Positions 52,897-61,715 of a stretch of DNA of 64,000 nucleotides are shown here, piece by piece (the stretch's first letter is position 1; each line of letters opens with the position of its first letter). This DNA is from Brevinema_A sp051647245 (lineage in GTDB: Bacteria; Spirochaetota; Brevinematia; Brevinematales; Brevinemataceae): the NCBI GenBank assembly GCA_051647245.1, contig JBOFDS010000009.1, forward strand, positions 35,710-99,709. The letters run 5' to 3'. The notes beneath the pieces are model-generated. The model searched no databases, had not been told where the DNA came from, and saw nothing but the letters and a program-made list of their open reading frames with translations. The translations under genes and the position numbers were made by a program.

Positions 52897-53541
52897 TTAG
52901 CTGATTTTTCCAGCAACAGTAGAAATATCATCCATTCCTGTTGCAATAGCGCGGACTGAAGTTAAAAGGGCTTCGACGATCATATCTGCGGACATGTAGG
53001 CTTGATTTTGCTTTTCGATGACCTGACTTGGGAGATAAGGAACGTGGATGAATCCCCCTGCCTCAACGGAGATATTTTTTTTGCTAATCTGATAGAGGAG
53101 GGTGTAAAAAACATGGTTACAGACAAAAGTCCCTGCGGTGTAAGAAACTGATGCTGGGATCCCTTGATTTCTGACGGCTTGAACGATCTTTTTAACGGGA
53201 AGAGACGTGAAGTATGCATTTTCGCCATCGTCGTAGATTTTGCGATCGAGAGGTTGGTTACCTTTGTTATCAGGAATGCGTGCATCATCAAAGTTTACAG
53301 CAATACGTTCAACACAAAACTCAAAGCGACCACCTGCTTGACCAACACAAAGAACGATATTTGGTTGATGTTCTTGGATAGCGTTTAAGAGGACTGTTTG
53401 AGAGTCATTGAAAACAGTTGGCAATTGAGCGGTAACGACAGAGATATTATCGATCTTTTCAGGTAATTTTTTGAGTGCTTCCCAAGCTGGATTGATGGAT
53501 TCTCCACCAAAAGGATCAAATCCTGTAACTAATACTTTCAT
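52897..53541 (-). CDS. pcp: Pyrrolidone-carboxylate peptidase
   Basis: A 214-aa C15 peptidase. Start VLVTGFDPFGGESINPAWEA; catalytic Glu in GRFEFCVERIAVN, Cys in YTAGTFVCNHVFYTLL, His in GGFIHVPYLP. It removes N-terminal pyroglutamate from peptides. It is the last gene of the DUF969-DUF979-pcp operon. AGAAGGAG upstream. Confidence 0.95.
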   Translation of the reverse strand: MKVLVTGFDPFGGESINPAWEALKKLPEKIDNISVVTAQLPTVFNDSQTVLLNAIQEHQPNIVLCVGQAGGRFEFCVERIAVNFDDARIPDNKGNQPLDRKIYDDGENAYFTSLPVKKIVQAVRNQGIPASVSYTAGTFVCNHVFYTLLYQISKKNISVEAGGFIHVPYLPSQVIEKQNQAYMSADMIVEALLTSVRAIATGMDDISTVAGKIS

Positions 53542-53553
53542 ACAAAGCTCCTT

Positions 53554-54474
53554 CTAAAACGCGAGTAGGTACATCAATATAATGTGCAGACATAAAAATA
53601 ACAAAGCGATAGGAAGCTGTGTTTTGATGATAGCGTTTTTATCTTTAATTTCCATGATAGATGCAGGTACGATATTGAAGTTCGCAGCCATTGGTGTCAT
53701 CAAGGTTCCTGTTGAGCCAGCGGTCAACCCTAGTGCTCCGACGACAATAGGATCTGCACCTATATTAATCAAAAAGGGATATCCAATACCAACCGTAATC
53801 ACAGCAAAAGCCGCAAAACTATTTCCCATAATCATCGTAAATAACGCCATAGAAACACAATAGAGGATCACACCTGATAAAGGATCTCCGATAGGAATGA
53901 GATTTCCCATGAAATTCGAAATCACAACTCCGACATCTGCTTTGGAGAAGATAGAACCCAAAGCCCCAAGTAATTGAGGAAGAATGATCGCAGCACCCAT
54001 GTTGTGGAGTAGTCTTGGGGCATCATATGTGTAGCCTTTGACAGGAGATTCTTTGATTAACAGTAAGGCAATTCCAAAAGATAAAAGAGCCGCAAGCCCA
54101 ATACTTACCAGCCCACCGAGAGCAGGAATTGGAGAAAGGAGCATTGCAATCACACCAATACTTAATGCTGGGATCCAAATTTTTGCTCCAATTTTGACAC
54201 TTTGAGCTTCTTTGAATTCGTCAGAAGAATCATCCAAATTAACTAGTTGAACTTTTTTGAAAACGGATAAAAGTCCCATCATAATGATCAAAATTCCGGT
54301 GATGTAAGACGGGATATGTTTTCCAAAAATAAAAATCAAACCAAAAATAATCCAAAACAAAGCTGTGCCAATTTTAGAACGGTGATTTTTATCTTTAAAT
54401 GTGTATAAACCAGCCATCACAGCGATAAATCCTGAGATAGCGTAAATAATTTCTAATGATATTTGTTGAAACAT
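53554..54474 (-). CDS. DUF979 membrane protein
   Basis: A 306-aa protein with ~9 helices. The segments PRLLHNMGAAIILPQLLGAL and ADPIVVGALGLTAGSTGTLMTPMAANFNIVPA fit DUF979, which is regularly encoded with DUF969 and pcp. Together they are probably a two-part permease for pyroglutamate or related products. Its ATG overlaps the DUF969 stop (TAATG). Confidence 0.85.
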   Translation of the reverse strand: MFQQISLEIIYAISGFIAVMAGLYTFKDKNHRSKIGTALFWIIFGLIFIFGKHIPSYITGILIIMMGLLSVFKKVQLVNLDDSSDEFKEAQSVKIGAKIWIPALSIGVIAMLLSPIPALGGLVSIGLAALLSFGIALLLIKESPVKGYTYDAPRLLHNMGAAIILPQLLGALGSIFSKADVGVVISNFMGNLIPIGDPLSGVILYCVSMALFTMIMGNSFAAFAVITVGIGYPFLINIGADPIVVGALGLTAGSTGTLMTPMAANFNIVPASIMEIKDKNAIIKTQLPIALLFLCLHIILMYLLAF

Positions 54475-55130
54475 TATCGACGTCCTAATATTTTTTTCAT
54501 AAGGAGTTTATTTGTCAAGAAGACCAGTAATACTGCTACTCCAGCCATGATTAGAGACATTTGTGAAATTTGGAAGTTTTGGACTTTAATCCCAAGCTCA
54601 CTCAATGTACCCACAATAAGTAAGACACCTGCATTGGCGACAAAACCATTTTGACCATAGAAATTCGCGTAATTATCTACAGCACAGGCAGTTGCTTTGA
54701 GATCGTCTTTTTGTTTTTCTGTTAATTCAGACACTTCTGTGAGTGCTGCACTTTCAACCATTGGATATACAATAGGACGGATGAATTGCACGTGTCCGCT
54801 GATTCTCACACCAAAAATACTACTCAAAACTCTCGTAACCATATATAAAAATAAGATACCGTCCGCTTTTGCGCCTTTGATTTTTTGGATCAATTTCATA
54901 GAGGTGTTGCGAAGGCCGTTTCTTTCTAAGATACCAATCACAGGCAATGTAACTAAAAAGAGAGACATATATCTTGTGTCGACAAATGATTGTCCTAGAG
55001 TTGATAAAATTTCCATCACATCCATATTGGCAGCAATCCCAGTTGCTACACCTGCCGTGATAATCACAGCTATTGCATCAAGCTTGAACATAAATCCAAG
55101 AATAATAACAAGAACACCTACTAACTGCAT
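54474..55130 (-). CDS. DUF969 membrane protein
   Basis: About 218 aa, ~6 helices. LVGVLVIILGFMFKLDAIAV and TRVLSSIFGVRISGHVQFIR with NYANFYGQNGFVANAGVLL fit DUF969. ATG at 55130 has GAGAGG five bases upstream; the GTG at 55136 overlaps it. First gene of the pcp operon. Confidence 0.85.
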   Translation of the reverse strand: MQLVGVLVIILGFMFKLDAIAVIITAGVATGIAANMDVMEILSTLGQSFVDTRYMSLFLVTLPVIGILERNGLRNTSMKLIQKIKGAKADGILFLYMVTRVLSSIFGVRISGHVQFIRPIVYPMVESAALTEVSELTEKQKDDLKATACAVDNYANFYGQNGFVANAGVLLIVGTLSELGIKVQNFQISQMSLIMAGVAVLLVFLTNKLLMKKILGRR

Positions 55131-55256
55131 AAGCACCTCTCTGTATATATTACTCCTATTATAACAAGCTAAAACGGTCTTGTCAAGAGAGTGTTTTCAT
55201 TCCTAGGGGAATAGCAGCTCCGAATTATGAGGAGATTTAGATAGTGATTTTTGTGA

Positions 55257-55286
55257 TTGACAAAAATTTCTGAATCGGTGTATACT
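55257..55286 (+). promoter_or_regulatory. Sigma-70 promoter of YcxB-like/lnt operon
   Basis: TTGACA (55257-55262), 18 bases, TATACT (55281-55286), ~19 bases before the ATG at 55305. Confidence 0.8.
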
Positions 55287-55304
55287 AATATGTGAGAGGT
55301 GTTT

Positions 55305-55832
55305 ATGCTTCGTTTAAAGACTATATTAACAGAAAAAGATTACATTACCCTAATGAAGGAATATATCCTTGCGCAGGGCACTTATATTGGTGTGTTATCA
55401 GCTTTATGGATGATGATAATTTTCGTAACGGGTTTGACTATTTGGACAAGAAATTTTGAGAACATAAAAATTTTAGGCTTTTGGTGGGTTTTAGGGATCA
55501 GTTATGGTTCGATGATTCCGATACTTATTTCCACGCGTTCCAAAAAAATTTACCAAAACACCAAACTTTTTCATAAAGAAATGACTTTTGAATTTACACC
55601 AACGGGATTAGTGTGGAGTACTTGTGATGGCACGAGGACTTTTCCTTACCGTGATTTGACGATTTTGAGTAGAAAGCATGGTTTGATTGTGATGGGTTCT
55701 GTATACCATATTTTACCGATCCCTTACACAAGCATTTCTACAGAGCAATTTGACAAACTTATCACCCTACCCTTTGCGATTAAAAAGATCAAACTAAACT
55801 CGAAACAATATTATAAAAACAGAGTATCCTAA
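55305..55832 (+). CDS. YcxB-like membrane protein
   Basis: About 175 aa. Two membrane helices (~25-70) and a C-terminal cytosolic PH-like domain (FTPTGLVWSTCDGTRTFPYR, then the IPYTSISTEQFDKLITLP end) as in YcxB-like proteins. Function unknown. ATG at 55305 after AGAGG. Its stop overlaps the lnt start. Confidence 0.65.
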   Translation: MLRLKTILTEKDYITLMKEYILAQGTYIGVLSALWMMIIFVTGLTIWTRNFENIKILGFWWVLGISYGSMIPILISTRSKKIYQNTKLFHKEMTFEFTPTGLVWSTCDGTRTFPYRDLTILSRKHGLIVMGSVYHILPIPYTSISTEQFDKLITLPFAIKKIKLNSKQYYKNRVS

Positions 55833-57454
55833 TGAAAAATATCCTCGCATTCCTTCAAAAACACTTAATTTTGACTTCTTTTATTTCATGGCTTATATTG
55901 ACAACGCTTTCTTTTGCGATGTTTAACATGCCATTTATTTGGTTTAGTTACGCGCCGTTGATTTTTATTTTACATCGCTTATCTCTTCGAGAGTTGGCGA
56001 CTTATGGTTTTATATTTGGGTTTTTGTTTGCGTTTTGTACTCAATTTTGGTTGATTGCCTTTCACGAACTCAGTATTATTTTTGTTTTTCCTATGTTTGG
56101 GATGTATTTTGCTTTTGTTTTGATGATGAGTCGTTACTGTGCTGAGGTTTTTCCTCGTTATAAAATGCTTTTCTTTCCTTTATTTTTCACGGCAATGGAA
56201 GTTTTACGTTCTATGGGATTTTTGGGATTCCGTTGGAATCTTCCAGCTGATGCCCTTTGGAAACAACTTGTTTTTCTTCAATCGGCGGATATTTTTGGAG
56301 CTGTGGGTGTTACCTTGATTATTCTTCTTGTGAATGCAGGTATTGCGGAGATTTTGACCCTTTGTTACGATGAAAAGCTCTCTCTTCAAAAAGCCATCCT
56401 TAAGCGTTACCTTCCTTTATATATTATCACCTTTATTTTCTTTTGTAACCTTGCTTATGGTATTGCTGCGTACTCCAGATGGGCTGACATTGTTGACAAT
56501 AAGGTGATTCATCATCAGGTTGCACTTTTACAGGCAAACAGACCTGGGCATCAATCTTGGTCGCATAATGAAAAAGAGCTCACGGAGAAGTACCTCAATA
56601 TGGCTGAAAAAGCTGCTGAGCTCAAGCCTGATTTGATTCTACAGACGGAGATTATGATTTCAACATATCTCTGGCACAATCTCAACTTTTACGGTGTAGA
56701 TAGTCCTAAAAACCAATACCTAAAACAGATTGTTGAGCAACCTAAAAAGCTTGGTATTCCGATGATGCTAACTCATTTTGATGTAGACACGGAGAAGGAT
56801 CGCACCTACAACGCTGCGACTCTTGTTCACTACTCTAACGACACCATGATGACAAATACCTACCGTAAGATTCACATTGTGCCTTTTGGGGAGTGGGTTC
56901 CCGGCTCAAAGAATTGGAGATGGTTAGACAATTTACTTGGATCTCTTGGTGCTGCTTGGGCAAGTCCTGGTGAAGAAGTAACTATTTTTGAGACACTTGA
57001 TAAGATCAAATTTGCGATGCTTATTTGTTTTGAGGATTTATATGCGATGCTTGGCCGTCTTTTTGTGGATAAAGGTGCTCAGTATTTTGTTAATGCGACA
57101 AACGACGGTTGGGCATACCGCTGGAAGATTGGCTCAGAGATTCCTCTTTGGCAACACCTCGCAAACACTACTCAGACCGCGATTTCTCTTCGTCGTTCTA
57201 TTGCTCGTTCCGTTAATACAGGTATGAGTGCCGTCGTTGACCCTGTGGGGCGTATGGATATTGCTCCGCTAAAACCTTATACAGAAGGGATTTACGTAGC
57301 AGATGTACCTGTTATGCCTTCTGGCTTCCAAACTGTCTATAATAAAAAAGGCTTTATGATTGATTATTTCGTATTTTTTGGGGCAATTGCAGTGATTCTG
57401 CTGAGTTTCATCAAGGACAGAGATAATAAAATTTTGAAAGAAATTATTTTATAA
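55832..57454 (+). CDS. lnt: Apolipoprotein N-acyltransferase
   Basis: A 540-aa protein. About seven N-terminal helices are followed by a nitrilase-type periplasmic domain. Catalytic triad candidates are Glu in LILQTEIMIS, Lys in YRKIHIVPFGEWVP and Cys in MLICFEDLYA; NATNDGWAY is also typical. It adds the third acyl chain to lipoprotein cysteines. Presence of Lnt agrees with the lipoproteins (PstS, the 61716 product) in this window and a diderm cell. Confidence 0.92.
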   Translation: MKNILAFLQKHLILTSFISWLILTTLSFAMFNMPFIWFSYAPLIFILHRLSLRELATYGFIFGFLFAFCTQFWLIAFHELSIIFVFPMFGMYFAFVLMMSRYCAEVFPRYKMLFFPLFFTAMEVLRSMGFLGFRWNLPADALWKQLVFLQSADIFGAVGVTLIILLVNAGIAEILTLCYDEKLSLQKAILKRYLPLYIITFIFFCNLAYGIAAYSRWADIVDNKVIHHQVALLQANRPGHQSWSHNEKELTEKYLNMAEKAAELKPDLILQTEIMISTYLWHNLNFYGVDSPKNQYLKQIVEQPKKLGIPMMLTHFDVDTEKDRTYNAATLVHYSNDTMMTNTYRKIHIVPFGEWVPGSKNWRWLDNLLGSLGAAWASPGEEVTIFETLDKIKFAMLICFEDLYAMLGRLFVDKGAQYFVNATNDGWAYRWKIGSEIPLWQHLANTTQTAISLRRSIARSVNTGMSAVVDPVGRMDIAPLKPYTEGIYVADVPVMPSGFQTVYNKKGFMIDYFVFFGAIAVILLSFIKDRDNKILKEIIL

Positions 57455-57469
57455 AATTTAGGAACAATT

Positions 57470-58117
57470 ATGTCAAACAATATTATTCTTGCCTCAGCAG
57501 ATTCCAATACAAGCAATGCTTGGCCGACAGAACAAAGCAACTCCTCCCCTGAAATCACCACAAATCTTAAGCAAAGTTCCTTCATCCAAGAAATGAAAAA
57601 AGTCGAATTTTTCCCGAGCAAGCTTGAGCATAGTGGTTATATCATCCTATCGAGTGTTGCCTTATTATTTTCGATGGCTCTTTTCTTACTATTTTTTCGC
57701 ATGAGAAAAGCTATCAAAGAAACACAAAAGAATTCTGTGGCACTTAAACACATGGCGACATCACTCTTTATCAGCCAACAAAACTATGAGTACAAGACTC
57801 TATTGGATGAATTCATTCACGCAAATACCATTGCCGACAGAGAAAATACTAGAATTCAATTACTAAATTTCATGAATTATATTTGTAAAGAAATATGTGA
57901 AGCAAAGGACAAAGAGTTTGGGTTGAAGCTTGGGGCTTCCTTCCTTTCTAAGATCCAAGGTCGCTACCTCAAGATGGGAGATATTAAAGAAGGAGCTGAT
58001 TATTTTCGTTTTGTTGGAAGTAATCTAGCGAATATGCAACAACTACCTCTATCTGGCGAAGCAATGATGGAAAAGATACGTAGGGATTTCCGTGCTTACA
58101 AGCGTCGTCACAAATAA
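57470..58117 (+). CDS. Unknown protein with one membrane helix
   Basis: A 215-aa protein. Polar Ser/Asn-rich N-terminus, one membrane helix (~57-77, YIILSSVALLFSMALFLLFF), then a helical cytosolic domain rich in Lys. No recognised family. It follows lnt by 15 bases with AGGAA upstream, so it is likely in the same operon. It resembles small single-pass proteins common in spirochaete envelopes, but that is only an impression. Confidence 0.6.
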   Translation: MSNNIILASADSNTSNAWPTEQSNSSPEITTNLKQSSFIQEMKKVEFFPSKLEHSGYIILSSVALLFSMALFLLFFRMRKAIKETQKNSVALKHMATSLFISQQNYEYKTLLDEFIHANTIADRENTRIQLLNFMNYICKEICEAKDKEFGLKLGASFLSKIQGRYLKMGDIKEGADYFRFVGSNLANMQQLPLSGEAMMEKIRRDFRAYKRRHK

Positions 58118-58149
58118 AAATAAAAAATAATATTTTTTTACGAAAAAGC

Positions 58150-58178
58150 TTGATTTTGAGTTATAAATATGTTATACT
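58150..58178 (+). promoter_or_regulatory. Sigma-70 promoter of tRNA cluster
   Basis: TTGATT (58150-58155), 17 bases, TATACT (58173-58178), ~37 bases before the first tRNA. Confidence 0.75.
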
Positions 58179-58214
58179 ATCTTACAGTCGAACGAAAGTT
58201 GACGAAACAAACGA

Positions 58215-58286
<72 letters not shown>

Positions 58287-58323
58287 ATACTGAGGGGCTG
58301 AACCATTCCCCTTGATTTATTAA

Positions 58324-58396
58324 GGCGGGATAGCTCAGTCGGTAGAGCAGAAGAATCATAATCTTTTGGTCGGGGGTTCAAGTCCCTCTCCCGTCA
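58324..58396 (+). tRNA. tRNA-Met elongator (CAT)
   Basis: Acceptor GGCGGGA/TCCCGTC (one G-T), anticodon stem GAAGA/TCTTT, loop ATCATAA, T stem GGGGG/CCCTC (one G-T). GGCGG-type acceptor and A73 favour elongator Met over Ile2, which also has CAT in DNA. Confidence 0.8.
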
Positions 58397-58425
58397 AGAT
58401 TTACAAATAAGTGTATTATATACAC

Positions 58426-58500
58426 GGAGGTGTAACTCAGTTTGGTTAGAGTATCGGCCTGTCACGCCGAAAGCCGCGGGTTCAAGTCCCGTCTCCTCCG
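58426..58500 (+). tRNA. tRNA-Asp (GTC)
   Basis: Acceptor GGAGGTG/CTCCTCC with a T6-T67 mismatch, D stem ACTC/GAGT, anticodon stem TCGGC/GCCGA with loop CTGTCAC, T stem GCGGG/CCCGT. No CCA encoded. Confidence 0.9.
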
Positions 58501-58523
58501 ATACCCATTATTGGGTGAATTAC

Positions 58524-58556
58524 AAAAGTACTACTCTCGAGTGGTACTTTTTTTTT
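58524..58556 (+). terminator. Terminator after tRNA cluster
   Basis: AAAGTACTACTC and GAGTGGTACTTT (one G-T pair) with a two-base loop and a long T run. Confidence 0.85.
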
Positions 58557-58673
58557 ATATATACTATATTTCAAAATATAACCATACTCGCTTATTTTGG
58601 AGAAAATGACCACCCAAGGCAAGTTTTGTTCAGAATTGGGGGCTCTCTCTTCCATGTGATCACTTATGATGTC

Positions 58674-58709
58674 AAAAAACTCCTTGTTGTATCCAACAAG
58701 GAGTTTTTA
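58674..58709. terminator. Strong symmetric hairpin
   Basis: AAAAACTCCTTGTTG, loop TATC, CAACAAGGAGTTTTT. It can terminate the minus-strand gene at 58745 or an unseen plus-strand RNA from 58557-58673, a stretch in which I see no convincing gene. Confidence 0.85.
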
Positions 58710-58744
58710 TATATCACAGCACTAAAGGAGCTCCCTGTATTCAA

Positions 58745-59137
58745 TTAAATACAGACGTTTTTTAGGCTCCATTGAATTTTGTTGTAATTCTTCGCACAAT
58801 ATTTTGTAAATACATCAATCAAGACTTGCTCTTCGTAGGAGTTAACGTCATCAATAAGGGATTTCTCATTATCACTCAATGCTACACGAGTTTTGATCAC
58901 GTCAAAACGATTATTATTTGGTGTAACAAATAGTAAGACCGATGAAACTTTATAAGTAACATTTAACAAAGATAACACCTTTGATGTGTATAATTGCTGG
59001 AGTTTTGGAGGAAGATCATTCCAAATTTTCAGAGGAACCTTGACGATATGGTAATGATATATTGGCGTCCCAATGATAGAAGATTGAGGCATAGTTATCG
59101 CAATATTTGTTACTTGCTCTACTTTAATACAAGGCAT
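58745..59137 (-). CDS. Unknown small protein
   Basis: About 130 aa, no signal peptide or membrane segment, mixed alpha/beta. The ATG at 59137 has AAAGGAG seven bases upstream; the frame extends a further 11 codons but without a ribosome site. No family recognised. It lies between the tRNA cluster and a DUF262 defence gene on the same strand, so it may be accessory. Confidence 0.6.
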   Translation of the reverse strand: MPCIKVEQVTNIAITMPQSSIIGTPIYHYHIVKVPLKIWNDLPPKLQQLYTSKVLSLLNVTYKVSSVLLFVTPNNNRFDVIKTRVALSDNEKSLIDDVNSYEEQVLIDVFTKYCAKNYNKIQWSLKNVCI

Positions 59138-59231
59138 TAGAACTCCTTTATTGAATCTAAATAAGATCATTATACACCAAAACTATTAAAACAGCAACAA
59201 ATACCATAGTTTATATTTACGATCCATCCAA

Positions 59232-59260
59232 GAAAAACACCCATAAAATAGGCGTTTTTC
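59232..59260 (-). terminator. Terminator of DUF262 gene
   Basis: GAAAAACACC and GGCGTTTTTC arms (one A-C mismatch) with a nine-base loop, ~30 bases past the stop of the DUF262 gene. Confidence 0.65.
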
Positions 59261-59289
59261 TTATTTAAAATAATATTTTTAGCTAGCTA

Positions 59290-61083
59290 TTATCTACACC
59301 AAATATCAACAATCTCTTTCTTCAAAACTTCTGTACGTTTTGATATTTTATCTTCATCCCAAACTTCATATGAGACGACTTCTTGAGAAATAGATAGTTT
59401 ACTACATTCTTTGATACCAGGTTCGTGTTTTTTACAGATGATTTTACCATTGACTTTATCGAACCAGTTTCCATTACTAATTTGAACATTTAATTTTGGC
59501 TTTAAGAGTGTAAAATTCCCTATCATATTGATATGGTCGTTTCGACTTTCTTCGGAAAGATAAGGTATTTCTGACCAGTTTTCCTGCCATTTTTTTGGCA
59601 TGAGATGCTCTAATTGATAAGAATGGTAGCTCAAGGGGATATGTTCAGATTTATCACTCAAAGAACGCTGGCGATTGATCTCTAACCAAAACAATATAAT
59701 ACGTGCTGTTCTCGCATTAAAATTACTAAATGAGAGAAGTTTAATATCTTCCAATTTAGGTAAATATTCAGATTTCCCTTCTCTTGTTGAAAGAAAATTC
59801 TTCATATCTGTACTAATATCTTCAGAATTTTTAATTACTTGAGACAACTCAGCAGCGATAAGATTGTATTGTTTTGTGGAGAGTCCAACGATAGCACGAC
59901 GCATCACATACTGCTCAATCATTTCAAAACAATCATCACAATCTTGTTGGCTTATTTCATCCTTCTGCTTTCTGTACTCCAAACAAAGAGGAATAGCATT
60001 AAATGTAGAAATATCCAAAGCATCAAATATCTGTAAAGTTCTCTCTATTGGGAGTGAGCGGATAGAATATTCTGAGTTTTGTGTTGGGAAAGGAAGATCT
60101 CTGAAAATTTTTGCATAATCAACGATCTTTTTTATAAGTTGTTTTCGTTCTTCATCTTGTTGATGTGGGTTTGATTTATATTGATTGATCTTGGATTTGT
60201 ATAAGTTACCTATTCTGTCCAAGCGTTGACCTTTTTCTTTTGGATTATAGATCCCTTCGATCACCGCAATATTATGTAACAATACATCAGATCTTGAGCG
60301 TTCCACACGTCCAAGGGTAACTTTTTGATCCCAAAATTTTACATCTTCATCATTATCATCAAAAATAGGCTTCCAGTGTTCGTTATAAAACTCCGTAGCT
60401 TTTTCCATTTTGTCATCATCAAGAAATTTGAACAAAAAGTTTTTCACAACGTCCATCTCGGAAAGCACAACACCAGAAGTATTAATACTATCAAAAATAC
60501 GTTGTTCGTCCTCATCAGCATCAACGGTTATATGAACCCAAATTTTATCACTCAATATCTTTTCAAGAAAACTCAATATCTGCTCATTATTTTCACTCAC
60601 ATTCATCGATGTGATCTTATTCAAAAAATAATGATAACAAGAAATCACCCTATCAGATCGATCGATAGCTAATTCTGTATCTTTATGCATCATAACCTTG
60701 ATAAAGGCGTCTCTATCATGTCGAGAATGCTCAATCTTGACTGTTCTGCTTTTAGAAGATTTAGAATACAAGGAAGGCTTCAAAAGATCTGGCAAATCCT
60801 CAGGATCCAATGTATCCATGATCGATTTCAGTAATATACTAAAAGTGGTCAATCGTTGTTGTCCATCAATAATAAGCCTCTCCGATCCTGTTTCGCTCGC
60901 CACTTGTTTTAGGATGATTGAGCCAAGGAAGTGGCTGTCGTTGTTTTCAAAGGAATCCCATAGATCATCCCAGAACTTCTCCCATTGATCTTCACCCCAT
61001 ACATATCGTCGTTGAAAAAAGGGAATTCTTAATACTTTTTCTTGGCTTGTAATCGCTGCAAATGAATTTTCAACTGCTTTCAC
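59290..61083 (-). CDS. GmrSD-like DUF262/DUF1524 nuclease
   Basis: About 597 aa, single-chain form. N-terminal DUF262: IPFFQRRYVWGEDQWEKFWD, FLGSIILKQ, and the NTPase motif LIIDGQQRLTTFSILL. C-terminal DUF1524 nuclease: YQLEHLMPKKWQENW and NMIGNFTLLKPKLNVQISN (His-Me finger with the H-x-x-P pattern). Relatives cut DNA carrying modified bases and defend against phages. GTG at 61083 after AGGAG is taken as start; the longer frame uses a TTG ahead of that site. No restriction partner is adjacent. Confidence 0.85.
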   Translation of the reverse strand: MKAVENSFAAITSQEKVLRIPFFQRRYVWGEDQWEKFWDDLWDSFENNDSHFLGSIILKQVASETGSERLIIDGQQRLTTFSILLKSIMDTLDPEDLPDLLKPSLYSKSSKSRTVKIEHSRHDRDAFIKVMMHKDTELAIDRSDRVISCYHYFLNKITSMNVSENNEQILSFLEKILSDKIWVHITVDADEDEQRIFDSINTSGVVLSEMDVVKNFLFKFLDDDKMEKATEFYNEHWKPIFDDNDEDVKFWDQKVTLGRVERSRSDVLLHNIAVIEGIYNPKEKGQRLDRIGNLYKSKINQYKSNPHQQDEERKQLIKKIVDYAKIFRDLPFPTQNSEYSIRSLPIERTLQIFDALDISTFNAIPLCLEYRKQKDEISQQDCDDCFEMIEQYVMRRAIVGLSTKQYNLIAAELSQVIKNSEDISTDMKNFLSTREGKSEYLPKLEDIKLLSFSNFNARTARIILFWLEINRQRSLSDKSEHIPLSYHSYQLEHLMPKKWQENWSEIPYLSEESRNDHINMIGNFTLLKPKLNVQISNGNWFDKVNGKIICKKHEPGIKECSKLSISQEVVSYEVWDEDKISKRTEVLKKEIVDIWCR

Positions 61084-61715
61084 TTCTGGTACTCCTAAAA
61101 TAATCAATAATTAAAAGTATACACTTAGGTTTTCTTACTGTCAAGACTTAAGAAGTATTTAATCAAAAAAACCACCATATCGCTATGGTGGTCGAATTAT
61201 TCCGCAAATAATTGCAGGATAACGTTGTTTAGATTGCTACATCTGAAAATAGTATAACTTGTTTTCGAAGTATTGTCAAATTTAAATCACTAGATCATTA
61301 CACTCATTTCTTCTAAACAAAAAACCACCCTATTTCTACGGTGGTTTTGAAATAGCCCAACTGAGCCTCGGAGAGAATGTTATTCAACATCCAACACCAA
61401 AGAACAAATAAGTCTAGTCAAAACCAAGATTAGAGATAAAATCTCTAAGTGTCGAATCTCATTTTTATGTACACAGTTATTTATACTCTTATTATAGCTT
61501 ATAATGATGGATTTATCAAGGTATCAGGGAAAATATTTCAAAGAACAGGGATTTAAATCGAGATATTAGGGAGGTAACTTTTAAGATCCAATGAAATTGG
61601 TTGACAAAAAAATAACCCCATAGTAAGATATACTTATGGGATTATTTTGATAGGTAGCGTTTTTCACTTTCTGTCAAATTGAGCACTTCACACATCGTGT
61701 ATTCAGGAGTATATT
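61084..61715. other. Long intergenic stretch with several hairpins
   Basis: About 630 bp without a convincing gene. It holds a 9-bp-stem hairpin at 61171-61192 (ACCACCATA/TATGGTGGT), a terminator-like hairpin at 61320-61348 (AAAACCACC/GGTGGTTTT), a perfect 8-bp-stem hairpin at 61430-61448 (TTAGAGAT/ATCTCTAA), and the promoter listed separately. The first two share the ACCACC/GGTGGT arms and flank 127 bp of unexplained sequence. Confidence 0.6.
61601..61629 (+). promoter_or_regulatory. Sigma-70 promoter of lipoprotein gene
   Basis: TTGACA (61601-61606), 17 bases, TAAGAT (61624-61629). An imperfect inverted repeat (CCCATA/TATGGG, 61617-61640) overlaps the -10, so repression or attenuation is possible. 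Confidence 0.65.

Noticed and set aside
58515..58748. 77-codon open frame after the tRNA cluster
   Set aside because: No ribosome site, and it spans two strong terminator hairpins; unlikely to be translated.
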